This document shows positions 45,488 to 54,663 of a DNA stretch of 64,000 nt, in pieces. The position numbers were made by a program, and so were the translations under genes. How positions within the stretch are numbered: the stretch's first letter is position 1; each line of letters starts with the position of its first letter. Under the pieces are notes generated by a model. It worked only from the letters and a program-made list of their open reading frames with translations, was not told the origin of the DNA and did not search any database. The stretch is from Trebonia sp963777905 (lineage in GTDB: Bacteria > Actinomycetota > Actinomycetes > Streptosporangiales > Streptosporangiaceae), in assembly GCA_963777905.1 (NCBI GenBank), contig CAVZSM010000034.1, positions 1 through 64,000 on the forward strand, read 5' to 3'.

Positions 45488-46153
45488 GGTGAACCAGACG
45501 CCTGCCTGGAGCAGCTGCGCGCAGACGTCGAGCATCTCGTTCGACGCGGACAGCGAGAACCGCGGCGTGACCGCGTACCGCAGCCGGCCGCGGCCATGCC
45601 AGCGGCCGATCAGCTCGGTGCTGTCGGCCAGCGCCGTCCGCGGTGTGTGCAGGAGATCGGGACGCAGGATCCGGTCGCTGAGCACCAGGCCCGAGGTGAT
45701 GTTCAGGCCGCTTCGCTCAGCCGCGGCGAACAGCTCCTCCATGGCGGACGCGAAGTGCGATCCGAACACGAGCGCGCTGGTCGTTCCCGAGGCGAGCAGG
45801 CCGCAGAGAAACTCGCCGGCCACCTCGCGCGCGTACGCCCGGCTGGCGAGCTTGCTCTCCTCTGGCAGGGCACATCGCTCGAGCCAGTCCAGCAGCGGCA
45901 TGCCCAGCCCGCCGATCGCGCGGATCTGGGGGAAGTGGACGTGCATGTCGACGAAACCGGGCACGAGCATCCCGTCCGGCAGCTGGGTCACCGGCTCGCC
46001 GGGGTACTCGGCGCACAGCGCGGCCAGCGTGCCCCGGGCGCAGATGACGCCCTCGCGGACGCAGACGGCGCCGGCCTCCGCCAGCGCATCGGCCGGGTCG
46101 CCGTCAAACGGGTCACCCGGCGTGTCGACGATCGTGCCGGCGTAGATCGTCAC
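44825..46153 (-). CDS. guaD: Guanine deaminase (amidohydrolase)
   Basis: 442 aa from GTG 46153, whose GTGA overlaps the XdhC stop. Metal-site motifs of the ATZ/TRZ-type amidohydrolases are present: PGFVDMHVHFPQ (HxH), the catalytic TSHVNE, FAHNVHPSD, and ALGSDVGAG. The segment VDMHVHFPQIRAIGG is characteristic of guanine deaminases. It converts guanine to xanthine, feeding the xanthine dehydrogenase encoded upstream in the same operon. It is the last gene of that operon and is overlapped by the opposing transglutaminase-like frame. Confidence 0.92.
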   Translation of the reverse strand: MTIYAGTIVDTPGDPFDGDPADALAEAGAVCVREGVICARGTLAALCAEYPGEPVTQLPDGMLVPGFVDMHVHFPQIRAIGGLGMPLLDWLERCALPEESKLASRAYAREVAGEFLCGLLASGTTSALVFGSHFASAMEELFAAAERSGLNITSGLVLSDRILRPDLLHTPRTALADSTELIGRWHGRGRLRYAVTPRFSLSASNEMLDVCAQLLQAGVWFTSHVNENVAEVAAVAGLFPGARHYLDTYRQHGLVTRRSVFAHNVHPSDAELAMLAEHGASVAHCPTSNCALGSGLFPLRRHVEHGIGIALGSDVGAGAGLFLPKEALQAYFIQQMLGADGMNLTPVHLLYLATRAGARALGLDDRVGDFSVGKDFDAVWLRPAAGSTLAVNLKHARDTTDALARIFSLATPADVAGVWTQGVARHGPALADGTPDAGLART

Positions 46154-46971
46154 GCGGTCACCCTGTTTTCCAGCCCGGCGGTGAGCTTCTGCACCAGGGC
46201 GGCGGCGACCGCGACGGCGATCACGGCCGGGTCCTTGCCCGTGATCCCTGGCTGGCCGATCGGGCAGGTGATCCGGCCGATCGCCGCCGGGCGGTGCCCG
46301 GCGGCGGCGAGCTGGGCCTGGAACCTGGTCCACTTCACGCTCGAGCCGATCAGGCCGATGCTGCCCAGCGGCTGGCCGAGCCGCAGGGCCGCGTCGCACA
46401 GGGCGTAGTCCTCCGCGTGATCGTGCGTCGCGATCACGACGTGCGCCCCCCTGGGCAGCTGCTCGAGCACCTGCTCGCCGAGCAGCGTGTGGCGGGTGCT
46501 GACGTCAGCGGTGCCGTCGATCACGTCCGCGAGCCGAACCCGGTCCAGCTGCTCGGCGCGCGAGTCCACCAGCAGCAGCTGGACCGGCAGCCGGGACAGG
46601 ATCCTGGCCAGCTCGTAGCCGACATGCCCGATCCCGAACAGGGCGACGACGGGACGGACCGCGAGCGGCTCGAGCAGCATCCGGACGGAACCGCCGCAGC
46701 ACTGGCGGCCGTGCTCGGTGTGCGCGTGCGGGTTGAGCTGCAGCTCGCACGTCTGCGGCCCGGCGGCACCCGACGACATCATCTCCCTGGCCCTGGCGAC
46801 GGCCGTCGCCTCCAGGTTGCCCCCGCCTACACTGCCCCAGCTGGCCTCCCGGCTCACTACCATCTTGGCGCCGGCCTCGCGCGGCGCGTGGCCGCGCACC
46901 TCGATGACGGTCACCAGCACGCCGGGCTCCCTGTTGTCCCGCAGCTGCTGCACGGCTCTGAGCCAGTCCAT
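46150..46971 (-). CDS. xdhC: Xanthine dehydrogenase accessory protein
   Basis: 273 aa. The N-terminal XdhC domain includes REPGVLVTVIEVRGHAPREAGAKMVV and WGSVGGGNLEATAVARARE. The Rossmann C-terminal domain includes VVALFGIGHVGYELARILSRLPVQLLLVDSR and ends SIGLIGSSVKWTRFQAQL...ITCPIGQPGITGKDPAVIAVAVAAAL. XdhC inserts or sulfurates the molybdenum cofactor of XdhB. It lies 1 bp after xdhB and overlaps guaD by 4 bp. Confidence 0.93.
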   Translation of the reverse strand: MDWLRAVQQLRDNREPGVLVTVIEVRGHAPREAGAKMVVSREASWGSVGGGNLEATAVARAREMMSSGAAGPQTCELQLNPHAHTEHGRQCCGGSVRMLLEPLAVRPVVALFGIGHVGYELARILSRLPVQLLLVDSRAEQLDRVRLADVIDGTADVSTRHTLLGEQVLEQLPRGAHVVIATHDHAEDYALCDAALRLGQPLGSIGLIGSSVKWTRFQAQLAAAGHRPAAIGRITCPIGQPGITGKDPAVIAVAVAAALVQKLTAGLENRVTA

Positions 46972-46972
46972 C

Positions 46973-49354
46973 TCACGCCCCCACGTACGCCGGGGCGGGC
47001 TGCTCGGACGGCGCCGCGTCGCGCGCGGCCCGGACCGCCCAGTAGACGGCTTCCGGCGTGGCCGGGGTGGCTAGCGTGACGCTCCGCCCGGCCGGGCCGA
47101 ACGCGCCGACCGCCTGCCGCAGCGCCTCGCGCACGCTGAACGCCTCCATCAGCGGCGGCTCGCCGACCGCCTTCGAGCCGTACACCACGCCCGATTCTGT
47201 CGCCCGCTCGAACAGGTGCACGTTGAACTCCTCGGGCATCTCCGAGAAGCTCGGGATCTTGTAGGTGCTCGCGGCCTGGGTGTTCAGCCGGCCCCGGTTC
47301 GGCCCGTCGGTCTCGTCCCAGAGCAGTTCCTCCAGCGTCAGCCATCCGACGCCCTGCACGAAACCGCCCTCGATCTGGCCCAGGTCGACCAGCGGGGACA
47401 GGCTGTCGCCGACGTCGTGCACGATGTCGGCCCGCCGCAGCCGGTACGCGCCAGTGAACCCGTCCACCTCGACCTCGGCCGCCGCCGCGCCGTACGCGAA
47501 GTACTTGAACGGCTCGCCCTGCATCCGCTCGGCGTCCCAGTGCAGCCCCTCCGTCCGGTAGAAGCCGGCCGCCCACAGCTGGACGCGCCGCATGTACGCG
47601 TCGTGCACCAGCTCGGGCCAGGCGATCCGCTGGTCGCCGGCGCCGAGGCCGGTGACCATGCCGCCGGCGAAGCGCACGTCCTCGGCGGGCACGCCGAGCC
47701 GTCCGGCGGCCACGATGGCTAGCCGCTCGCGGATCTGGTCGCAGGCGTTCTTGACCGCGCCGCCGTTGAGGTCGGCGCCCGCGCTGGCCGCGGTGGCCGA
47801 GGTGTTCGGCACCTTGTCGGTGCGGGTCGGCGCGAGCCGCACCGCCGCCATCGGCACGCCGAGCGCGGTAGCGGCGACCTGGATCATCTTGGTGTGCAGG
47901 CCCTGCCCCATCTCGGTGCCGCCGTGGTTGATCAGCACGGAGCCGTCCTTGTAGACGTGCACCAGCGCCCCGGCCTGGTTGAACGCGGTGAGGTTGAACG
48001 AGATGCCGAACTTGACGGGGGTTATCGCGAGCCCGCGCTTGGCGTCCTGGTGCGCCGCGTTGAACGCCGCCACCGCGGCCTGCCGCCGGTCGAAGTCGCT
48101 GCGCTCGGCGCACAGCGACCAGATCGCCGCGAGCCGCTCCGCGTGCCGCACGGGCTGTCCGTACGGCGTCGCCTGACCGGGCCGGTAGAAGTTCCTGCGG
48201 CGCAGCTCGTGCGGTTCGACGCCGAGCGCGGGCGCGCAGCGGCCGAGGATGTCCTCGATGACGATCATGCCCTGCGGGCCGCCGAAGCCGCGGAACGCGG
48301 TGTTCGACTGCCGGTTGGTCTTGGCGACGCGGCCGTGGACCTCGATGTCAGGAATCCAGTACGCGTTGTCGATGTGGCACAGGGCGCGGGCCAGCACGGG
48401 TTCTGACAGGTCCAGGCTCCAGCCGCCGTTGCTGGTCAGGGTGGCGCGCAGCGCGCACAGCCGCTTGCCGGCGTCGAAGCCCGCCTCCCAGGTCGCGAAG
48501 AACGGGTGCCGCTTGCCGGTCATCGTGATGTCCTGGGTGCGGTTGAGCCGCAGGCTCACCGGGTGCCCGGTCAGCGCGGCCCCCAGCGCCGCGATGGCGG
48601 CCAGCCCGTGCGGCTGGAACTCCTTGCCGCCGAAACCGCCGCCCATGCGCAGGCACTGCACGGTGACCTGGTGTGCCGGCACGCCGAGCACGTGGGCCAC
48701 GATGTCCTGGGTCTCCGTCGGGTGCTGCGTGCTCGACTGGACGAAGATCTGGCCGTTCTCGTCGACGATGGCCAGCGCGGCCTGGGTCTCCAGGTAGAAG
48801 TGCTCCTGCCCGCCGATCTCGAGTTCGCCGCTGAACCGATGGGCGGCCGTGTCCAGCGCGGCGGCCGCGTCGCCGCGGCTGACCGTGCGGTGCTCGCCCT
48901 GGTAGCTGCCTGCCCTGATCGCGTCGCGGGTGGTGATCAGCGCGGGCAGCGGCTCGTAGTCGGCCTCGATCCTGGCCGCTCCCAGCCGGGCCGCTTCCAG
49001 GGTCTCGCCCAGCACCCAGCAGATCGCGTGCCCGTGGTACATGACCTCGCTGGGGAACAGCGGCTCGTCATGCTTCTCGCCGGCGTCGTTCAGGCCGGGC
49101 ACGTCGTCGGCGGTCAGCACCCGGACCACGCCCGGCACGTCGTAGGCGGCCGCCACGCGCAGGCCGGTGAGGCGGGCGTGGGCGTGGCGCGCCTGGACCG
49201 GCCAGGCGTGCAGGGTGCCGAGCGTGCGGCCGATGAGGTCGTTCGTGTACAGCGCGGCCCCGGTCACGTGCAGATCGGCGCTCTCGTGGGAGACCTCAAG
49301 GCCGACCGCGGGCTTATCCGGCCGGTCCGCCAGCGGCCCGTATCCCTTGCTCAT
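46973..49354 (-). CDS. xdhB: Xanthine dehydrogenase molybdopterin-binding subunit
   Basis: This 793-aa protein is the large molybdopterin subunit. Characteristic segments are VGLEVSHESADLHVTGAALYTNDL at the start, GGQEHFYLETQAALAIVDE, RMGGGFGGKEFQPHGLAAIAALGA, NTAFRGFGGPQGM, and GEPPLMEAFSVREALRQA with the catalytic glutamate near the end. It oxidises hypoxanthine and xanthine to urate. Its start overlaps the xdhA stop by 4 bp (ATGA), consistent with stoichiometric expression. Confidence 0.95.
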   Translation of the reverse strand: MSKGYGPLADRPDKPAVGLEVSHESADLHVTGAALYTNDLIGRTLGTLHAWPVQARHAHARLTGLRVAAAYDVPGVVRVLTADDVPGLNDAGEKHDEPLFPSEVMYHGHAICWVLGETLEAARLGAARIEADYEPLPALITTRDAIRAGSYQGEHRTVSRGDAAAALDTAAHRFSGELEIGGQEHFYLETQAALAIVDENGQIFVQSSTQHPTETQDIVAHVLGVPAHQVTVQCLRMGGGFGGKEFQPHGLAAIAALGAALTGHPVSLRLNRTQDITMTGKRHPFFATWEAGFDAGKRLCALRATLTSNGGWSLDLSEPVLARALCHIDNAYWIPDIEVHGRVAKTNRQSNTAFRGFGGPQGMIVIEDILGRCAPALGVEPHELRRRNFYRPGQATPYGQPVRHAERLAAIWSLCAERSDFDRRQAAVAAFNAAHQDAKRGLAITPVKFGISFNLTAFNQAGALVHVYKDGSVLINHGGTEMGQGLHTKMIQVAATALGVPMAAVRLAPTRTDKVPNTSATAASAGADLNGGAVKNACDQIRERLAIVAAGRLGVPAEDVRFAGGMVTGLGAGDQRIAWPELVHDAYMRRVQLWAAGFYRTEGLHWDAERMQGEPFKYFAYGAAAAEVEVDGFTGAYRLRRADIVHDVGDSLSPLVDLGQIEGGFVQGVGWLTLEELLWDETDGPNRGRLNTQAASTYKIPSFSEMPEEFNVHLFERATESGVVYGSKAVGEPPLMEAFSVREALRQAVGAFGPAGRSVTLATPATPEAVYWAVRAARDAAPSEQPAPAYVGA

Positions 49355-50880
49355 GATCTCGGCCCTCCTGCCTGCGCCGGGTTCTCGGCGTAGAACTTCA
49401 GCAGCGAGTTACGCAGCATGGCGATCCGGTAGCTCTCGCTGGCCCGGTGGTCGCTGATCGGCGTGCCTGTCCTGGCCAGCTCGCCGGCGGCCGCCGTGAC
49501 GGTCTCGCGGGTCCACGGCTGGCCCCGCAGCGCTTCCTCGGCGGCCGTCGCGCGCAGCGGCGTGGCCGCCACCCCGCCCAGGCCGATCCGGACCGAGGCC
49601 ACCCGGCCGTCGTCGTCCAGTGCCAGCGCGTACGCCATGGCCACGCTCGAGATGTCGTCGAACCGGCGCTTGGCGATCTTGTGGAAGGCGGTGACCGGGG
49701 CCAGCGGCAGCGGGATGCGGATCGTCGTGATCAGCTCGTCGGGCCGCCGGACGCACTCCCGGTAGCCGGTGTGGTAGTCGGCCAGCGGGACCTCCCGCTT
49801 GACTTCCCCCTCGCCGGTGACCGAGGCCAGCACGAGCGAGGCGTCCAGGGCCAGCAGCACCGGCGGCGCGTCGCCGATCGGCGACGCGGTGCCGAGATTG
49901 CCGCCCAGCGTGGCCCCGTTGCGGATCAGCCTGGACGCGAACTGCGGGAACATGTCGGACAGCAGCGGCACCCGGCCGTCAAGCAGGGACTCGATCTCCG
50001 ACAGGCTCAGCCCGGCGCCAAGTTCAATGCGGTCCGGGCCGAAGGAGAACTCCCGCAGCTCCTCGAGCCGCTCGATGCCGATGGTCAGCGCGGCCCTGGC
50101 GTGCCTGATGTTCAGCTCGACGCCCCAGTCGGTGGATCCGGCCACCACCCGCGCGTCCGGGCGGGCGGCGAGCAGCTCGAGGGCCGCGCGCAGGCTGTCC
50201 GGGCGGACGTAGCCGCCCTGCGCGCTCGAGGTCGTGGTGGCGGCGGCCGCCGGGGCGGGCTCGGCCATCCGGGCCGCCAACGGGTCGGCGGTGTCCGGCT
50301 GGCCCAGCGCATAGGCCGCGTCGCGGATCGGCCGGTAGCCAGTGCACCGGCACAGGTTGCCCGACAGCGCGTGCAGGTCGAACCCGTTCGGCCCGTGCTC
50401 GTGGTCAGCCGTGCCCGAACCGTTGAGCCCTGCTTGCCCGGTAAGCCCTGCTGACCCGGAGAGCCCTGCTGGCCCCGTTCCGGCGGGCCGCCGCCCTGGC
50501 CGGTAGTACTCGGCGGCCATCGAGCAGATGAAGCCGGGCGTGCAGTAGCCGCACTGGGAGCCGCCGCGGTCGGCCATCTCGCGCTGGACCGGGTGCAGCT
50601 GCCCCGGCCGGCCCAGGCCTTCGGCGGTGACGACCTCCTGCTGGTCGAACGCCGCGGCCGGCACCAGGCAGGCGTTGATCGCGACCCAGCGCGTACGGTC
50701 CGGCCGGTCCGGCCCGTCCTGGCGGGCGACCAGCACGGCGCACGCGCCGCACTCTCCTTCCGCGCAGCCCTCCTTGCACCCGGTGAGGCCGTCGGCGCGC
50801 AGCCATTCCAGCAGGGTCACGTGACCGCCGACCTCGCCGAGCTCGCGAGTCCGCCCGTTGACCACCAGCTGAGGTTTCAC
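49351..50880 (-). CDS. xdhA: Xanthine dehydrogenase small subunit (2x[2Fe-2S] + FAD)
   Basis: 509 aa. The plant-type [2Fe-2S] cluster motif CKEGCAEGECGACAVLV is near residue 35. The second cluster uses GSQCGYCTPGFICSMAAEYYRPGR and LSGNLCRCTGYRPIRDAA. The FAD domain begins near 220 (YVRPDSLRAALELLAARPDARVVAGSTDWGVELNIR; NGATLGGNLGTASPIGD). Between the two halves of the second cluster motif lies an unusual Gly/Ser/Ala insert made of tandem repeats (GPAGLSGSAGLTGQAGLNGSG). It passes electrons from the molybdenum centre to NAD+. Confidence 0.95.
   Translation of the reverse strand: MKPQLVVNGRTRELGEVGGHVTLLEWLRADGLTGCKEGCAEGECGACAVLVARQDGPDRPDRTRWVAINACLVPAAAFDQQEVVTAEGLGRPGQLHPVQREMADRGGSQCGYCTPGFICSMAAEYYRPGRRPAGTGPAGLSGSAGLTGQAGLNGSGTADHEHGPNGFDLHALSGNLCRCTGYRPIRDAAYALGQPDTADPLAARMAEPAPAAAATTTSSAQGGYVRPDSLRAALELLAARPDARVVAGSTDWGVELNIRHARAALTIGIERLEELREFSFGPDRIELGAGLSLSEIESLLDGRVPLLSDMFPQFASRLIRNGATLGGNLGTASPIGDAPPVLLALDASLVLASVTGEGEVKREVPLADYHTGYRECVRRPDELITTIRIPLPLAPVTAFHKIAKRRFDDISSVAMAYALALDDDGRVASVRIGLGGVAATPLRATAAEEALRGQPWTRETVTAAAGELARTGTPISDHRASESYRIAMLRNSLLKFYAENPAQAGGPRS
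50424..50477 (+). repeat. Three 18-bp tandem repeats inside xdhA
   Basis: Units TGAGCCCTGCTTGCCCGG, TAAGCCCTGCTGACCCGG and AGAGCCCTGCTGGCCCCG follow each other exactly. On the coding strand they give six-residue units such as G-S-A-G-L-T. They fall in the loop between the CGYC and CRC ligands of the second iron-sulfur cluster, and their length preserves the frame. Confidence 0.85.
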
Positions 50881-50926
50881 CGCACGCTCCCAGGGACAAC
50901 TCTGTCTCTTACCGACGATAACGCCG

Positions 50927-51817
50927 TCAGAAACCGGGAATGGCCTGCCAGGCCCGGCCGGGGTCGGGAGCGTCGTCGCGGGTCACGGTGCCTTCGATCA
51001 GGCCGTACGGGCGGTCCGCGGCGTAGTACACCTCGTTGTCGTTCGGCAGCCCGAACGGGCTCAGGTCGACGAGGAAGTGATGCTTGTTCGGCATCGACAT
51101 CCGGATCTCGGCCACCTCCGGGTGCGCCTCGAGCACCTGCTCGCCCATGAAGTAGAGCGTCTGCTGAAGAGCCAGGCTGTGCTTGGCCGCGAACGACTCG
51201 ATCAGGATGCGCCGCACGTCGGCGTAGCTCTTCCCCCAGTCCACGTCGGTGCCCGCGTACCGCCAGCGCGCGGTGACCGCGGTAGCCAGGACGCGGTCCC
51301 TGGTCTCCTGCAGCGAGGTGTACCGGTCGCGCGGGAAACCCCGGAACTCCAACCCGGTCGACTTGAGCACCACCAGGTCGGTCAGGCCCGAGATCACCCA
51401 GGCCTGCTCGCCGTCGATGGTGACGTCCGTGGTCCTGGTGCCGCCCCCGGCCCGTGTGAAGGCGTGCCCGTGCTCGGCGCCGTCCGCCATGATCCGGTCC
51501 CAGCCGTACTCCTGGATGCTGATCTTCGCGCCGGTCACCCACTCGAAGCTGTCCGTGAAATGCCGGCCAAGGCGCAACGCGAACGTCTCGATCTCGGCTA
51601 CCCCGTACTGCTGGGCGAAGGCGTAGACGGTGTTCTTCTGGGTGTCGGTGGCGACGACCTTCGAGTTGTCGCCAAGCAGGTGAGCGTCGGCGAAGTCGCC
51701 GCGCAGCGTGCTCGACACGTTCAGATCCTTGACCTGGTGCCGGTCACCGTCGCGGGTGACGTGGACCAGGCGGACTTCCGCCTTGCCGTACTGGTTGTCG
51801 CCGAAGGTGATGGCCAT
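50927..51817 (-). CDS. uox: Urate oxidase (uricase)
   Basis: 296 aa from ATG 51817 (MAITFGDNQYGKAEVRLV), preceded by GGAG at 5-nt spacing; the in-frame start at 51823 is less well placed. Uricase landmarks include KDLNVSSTLRGDF, the T-D-T-Q-K-N-T-V-Y-A-F active-site region (catalytic Thr and Lys), SGLTDLVVLKSTGLEFRGFPRDRYTSL and MPNKHHFLVDLSPFGL. It converts urate to 5-hydroxyisourate without cofactor. It is the first gene of the minus-strand purine-degradation operon; the downstream enzymes HIU hydrolase and OHCU decarboxylase are not in the window. Confidence 0.95.
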   Translation of the reverse strand: MAITFGDNQYGKAEVRLVHVTRDGDRHQVKDLNVSSTLRGDFADAHLLGDNSKVVATDTQKNTVYAFAQQYGVAEIETFALRLGRHFTDSFEWVTGAKISIQEYGWDRIMADGAEHGHAFTRAGGGTRTTDVTIDGEQAWVISGLTDLVVLKSTGLEFRGFPRDRYTSLQETRDRVLATAVTARWRYAGTDVDWGKSYADVRRILIESFAAKHSLALQQTLYFMGEQVLEAHPEVAEIRMSMPNKHHFLVDLSPFGLPNDNEVYYAADRPYGLIEGTVTRDDAPDPGRAWQAIPGF

Positions 51818-51979
51818 GATCACTCCGCGATCTCTCGTGCGCTCATCTCCTCATGGTGCTGCAGCGATGCCGCGTGCGCCATGCCAGCGCCCCCCGGCCG
51901 TCGAGCCAACGCATGCCCTTCGGGTACCCGGTGGTCTTGACGTTGAGCTGGTAGCCGGGTCCCGGTTTCGCGGGCGAGG

Positions 51980-52501
51980 TCAGGTGGTTGTGCCCTGGTT
52001 AAAGCGGTACCGGGTCTGGGTGTAGGGGCTCTTACCGAACGAGAGGACCTTCACCGGTGTGACGCCGAAGACGAGCCCCTGGCGGCCATCGGCATCGCCG
52101 AACACCTCGCCGGTGACCTCGAAATCCCAGTCGAGCTTGGACTTCCACATCGCCGCCAGCCGTTGGAGCTGCGCGGTGTGGGTCACGCGAGCGGCGGTTC
52201 CCTCGACCACGACGTCGAGCCCCGACCGGAGATGGCTGGTGCCGGTGGTGAGGATGCAGCGGGGATTGGACTCCAGGTTCTTCGCTTTCTGCTCATGTGA
52301 GCCGGCGCAGAAGTGAAGCGTTCCGTCGAGCCATATCGCCGGGAGCGGCGTGACGTGCGGACGCCCATCGCGACGTACGGTGGACAGCCAGAACATCTCT
52401 GACTTCGACAGCACATCGGCCACCTCGGCCCACGGCCGGCCCGCAGCACCCGGTTCACTGAATCCCTCGTTCAACTCTACGGTCGGTTCGGTCTCGGGCA
52501 T
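51980..52501 (-). CDS. PPOX-family flavin/F420-binding protein
   Basis: About 173 aa from ATG 52501. The split-barrel pattern is clear: EMFWLSTVRRDGRPHVTPLPAIWLDGTLHFCAGSHEQKAKNLESNPRCILTTG and WEVTG-like strands ending VLSFGKSPYTQTRYRF. It resembles the duplicated PPOX proteins at 7483 and 12751 in fold but not closely in sequence. The interval to uox (51824-51979) holds no clear gene. Confidence 0.88.
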   Translation of the reverse strand: MPETEPTVELNEGFSEPGAAGRPWAEVADVLSKSEMFWLSTVRRDGRPHVTPLPAIWLDGTLHFCAGSHEQKAKNLESNPRCILTTGTSHLRSGLDVVVEGTAARVTHTAQLQRLAAMWKSKLDWDFEVTGEVFGDADGRQGLVFGVTPVKVLSFGKSPYTQTRYRFNQGTTT

Positions 52502-52659
52502 CAACGCTGTCCTGTTCAGGGTCTCGTTCGATCAACTCATCACCAGATAGACGCGGCGGCCAAGCGGAACTCATCGCTCCGTGACGCAGGTGCAATTGCA
52601 GCGCCGATCGTGACATCCTGGCCCGCTCACGCGCGGCCCTCAACCCTCATACTGAGACG

Positions 52660-53559
52660 GTGGCCGCGAACCGGATGCCTGCCGCCGACGTCGACATTTC
52701 CGCTGATCTGGTGCGACGGCTGCTCGTCAGCCAGCACCCGGATCTCGGCAGGCTGCCGGTCGAGTTCCTGGCGAACGGGTGGGACAACGCGCTGTTCCGT
52801 CTGGGGACGGAGCTGGTCATCCGGATGCCGCGCCGCCTGCTCGGCGCGACGATCATCGAGCACGAGCAGCGGTGGCTGCCATCGCTGGCACCCCGGCTTC
52901 CGCTCCCCATTCCTTATCCAGAACGGACTGGTCACTCCGCCCTCGGCTACCCCTACTCATGGAGCGTGGTGCCCTACATCCCGGGGACGCCCGCGGCCGA
53001 CGAGGAACCGGGGGACCTTGACTCGGCCGCCGTGGCGGCCGCCGTCGGCGGGTTCCTTGGCGCGCTGCACGTGCCGGCGCCGCCGGACGCGCCGGCCAAC
53101 CCGTTCCGTGGCGTGCCGCTGGCCGGACGCGCGCCGAATCTCGCTGCCAACCTGGGGCTGCTCGAGGGCGCGGTGGACCGGGATCTCGCGCTGCGCTCGT
53201 GGGAGTCCGCGCTGGCGGCGCCCGGCTATAACGGCCCGCCGCGGTGGCTGCACGGCGACCTGCACCCGGCCAACATCCTGGTCCTCGATGGCCAGGTCAG
53301 CGGGGTCATCGACTTCGGGGACATCACGTCGGGGGATCCGGCCACGGACCTCGCGGTGGCGTGGATGCTGCTGCCCCCCGCGTGGCACGGCGCCTTCCGC
53401 GCGGCGTACGAGGCCGCCGGCGGACCGCCCGGCGACGCCCTCTGGCAGCGCGCCCGCGGCTGGGCGCTGAACCTCGCGCTCGTCTTCCTGGCTCACTCGG
53501 CGGACAACCCGCAGCTGCGACGCGTCGGGCGCCGCACCCTCCGCGCCGTCCTGGGTTAG
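52660..53559 (+). CDS. Aminoglycoside phosphotransferase-family kinase
   Basis: 299 aa from GTG 52660; ATG 52675 (MPAADVDISADLV) is an alternative. The fold follows the APH pattern: NGWDNALFRLGTELVIRMPRR (nucleotide-binding strand), WSVVPYIPGTPA (hinge), the Brenner motif WLHGDLHPANILV with catalytic Asp, and the Mg-binding SGVIDFGDITSGDPATDLA. It may phosphorylate an antibiotic, choline-like or other small substrate. The last codons overlap the convergent acetyltransferase gene by 4 bp. Confidence 0.9.
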   Translation: MAANRMPAADVDISADLVRRLLVSQHPDLGRLPVEFLANGWDNALFRLGTELVIRMPRRLLGATIIEHEQRWLPSLAPRLPLPIPYPERTGHSALGYPYSWSVVPYIPGTPAADEEPGDLDSAAVAAAVGGFLGALHVPAPPDAPANPFRGVPLAGRAPNLAANLGLLEGAVDRDLALRSWESALAAPGYNGPPRWLHGDLHPANILVLDGQVSGVIDFGDITSGDPATDLAVAWMLLPPAWHGAFRAAYEAAGGPPGDALWQRARGWALNLALVFLAHSADNPQLRRVGRRTLRAVLG

Positions 53560-54653
53560 TGCCCGTGCCCGCTGCGCGCCTGCCGGTACTTCGCCCGCAG
53601 CCAGCCGGCTGCACCATGCAAAACCGGGTGTCGCCTGACGACCTCGATCACCCGCCCGCGTGCGGCCACCCGCGCTCGGGGGGCCGTCGCGAGCACCGCA
53701 CCGCGGAGCGAGCCCGTGGTGACAATGCCGACGCCGACGAATAGGTCACCGTTCTTCAGCTCATCTTTATAGCGCTGGAGACCGGTGCCCATGTCGATCA
53801 CGCGAACACCCGCGGCCGGCGTGAACTCGGCCATGCGCAGGTGCATGATGAGCCCGGCCGAATACCGGCTGAACTCTGCGTCGTACGCCGGGAACCAGTG
53901 GGCCAGGGTATCGCCGCCGCGCAGTCCGAAGTGCGCGGCGATCGGAACATCGGCCGCGTACAGCACAGAGAAGAGGCCGCTGAAGGAGTCACCGCGGGTG
54001 CTGAACAGCGTTTCAATCAGGCCGGTAACCCACGACCACGCGAAAATGTCGAACTGCCCGGTCCGGCGGTACTGGGCTCTTTTCCAGGTGAGCAGGGAGC
54101 GGAAAGCGCTGATGTCGTCTGAATCAGCCACGAAACGAAGTTCGCCCGGCTCACGTTCCAGCTTCCGTGCTTTGCGCTCTGTGTTCCTGCACAGCTGCGG
54201 GGCCTGGGTGCCAAGCTTTTCATAGTAGGCATCGAATCCGTTGGACAGGTCGATGATCGGCGAGCGTTCCACGCCTGTCCGGTACCGTTCAAACGGCTGT
54301 TGCGAAGCCTCAAGGTGATCAAAACGCCACGCGGGGAGCCCGCATCGTCGCACCAGTTCGCGCGCGTCCCACTGGACGTCAGGAGCGTGGATGAGGCCCT
54401 GGCAGTCGGTCATCCCTGCCGCGATGGGCAGCCCTGCCCCGAGCCTGCCCCGCTCAAAAGGGAAAAACCCTGCAACGTCAGGCCCGTCGCTCAGAACGGC
54501 GACTCGTGCGCCCGGCCGGAATTCACCAACGGCGATCGTGAACTCCGGGGAAAGAAACGGGCTGGCGAGAGACGGCGTACTAGACTGCATGGCACGCCAG
54601 GAGGCGATGTCGTCCGGCCCCAATTCGCCCGGGCGCACAACGGAAACCCGCAT
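53556..54653 (-). CDS. BioF2-like GNAT acetyltransferase (FemAB-like)
   Basis: 365 aa with two GNAT-like halves. The second half contains SDDISAFRSLLTWKRAQYRRTGQFDIFAW, SVLYAADVPIAAHFGLRGGDTLAHWFPAYDAEFSRYSAGLIMHLRMAEFTPAAGVRVIDMGTGLQRYKDELKNGD. This is the typical signature of the Acetyltransf_6 (BioF2-like) family found in cell-envelope polysaccharide clusters. The substrate is unknown. No glycan cluster surrounds it here. Confidence 0.88.
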   Translation of the reverse strand: MRVSVVRPGELGPDDIASWRAMQSSTPSLASPFLSPEFTIAVGEFRPGARVAVLSDGPDVAGFFPFERGRLGAGLPIAAGMTDCQGLIHAPDVQWDARELVRRCGLPAWRFDHLEASQQPFERYRTGVERSPIIDLSNGFDAYYEKLGTQAPQLCRNTERKARKLEREPGELRFVADSDDISAFRSLLTWKRAQYRRTGQFDIFAWSWVTGLIETLFSTRGDSFSGLFSVLYAADVPIAAHFGLRGGDTLAHWFPAYDAEFSRYSAGLIMHLRMAEFTPAAGVRVIDMGTGLQRYKDELKNGDLFVGVGIVTTGSLRGAVLATAPRARVAARGRVIEVVRRHPVLHGAAGWLRAKYRQARSGHGH

Positions 54654-54663
54654 TTCGTCACTC

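Noticed and set aside
51824..51979. Possible HIU hydrolase or OHCU decarboxylase remnant before uox
   Set aside because: Translations of this stretch show no motif of either family; only short unmatched peptides are visible.
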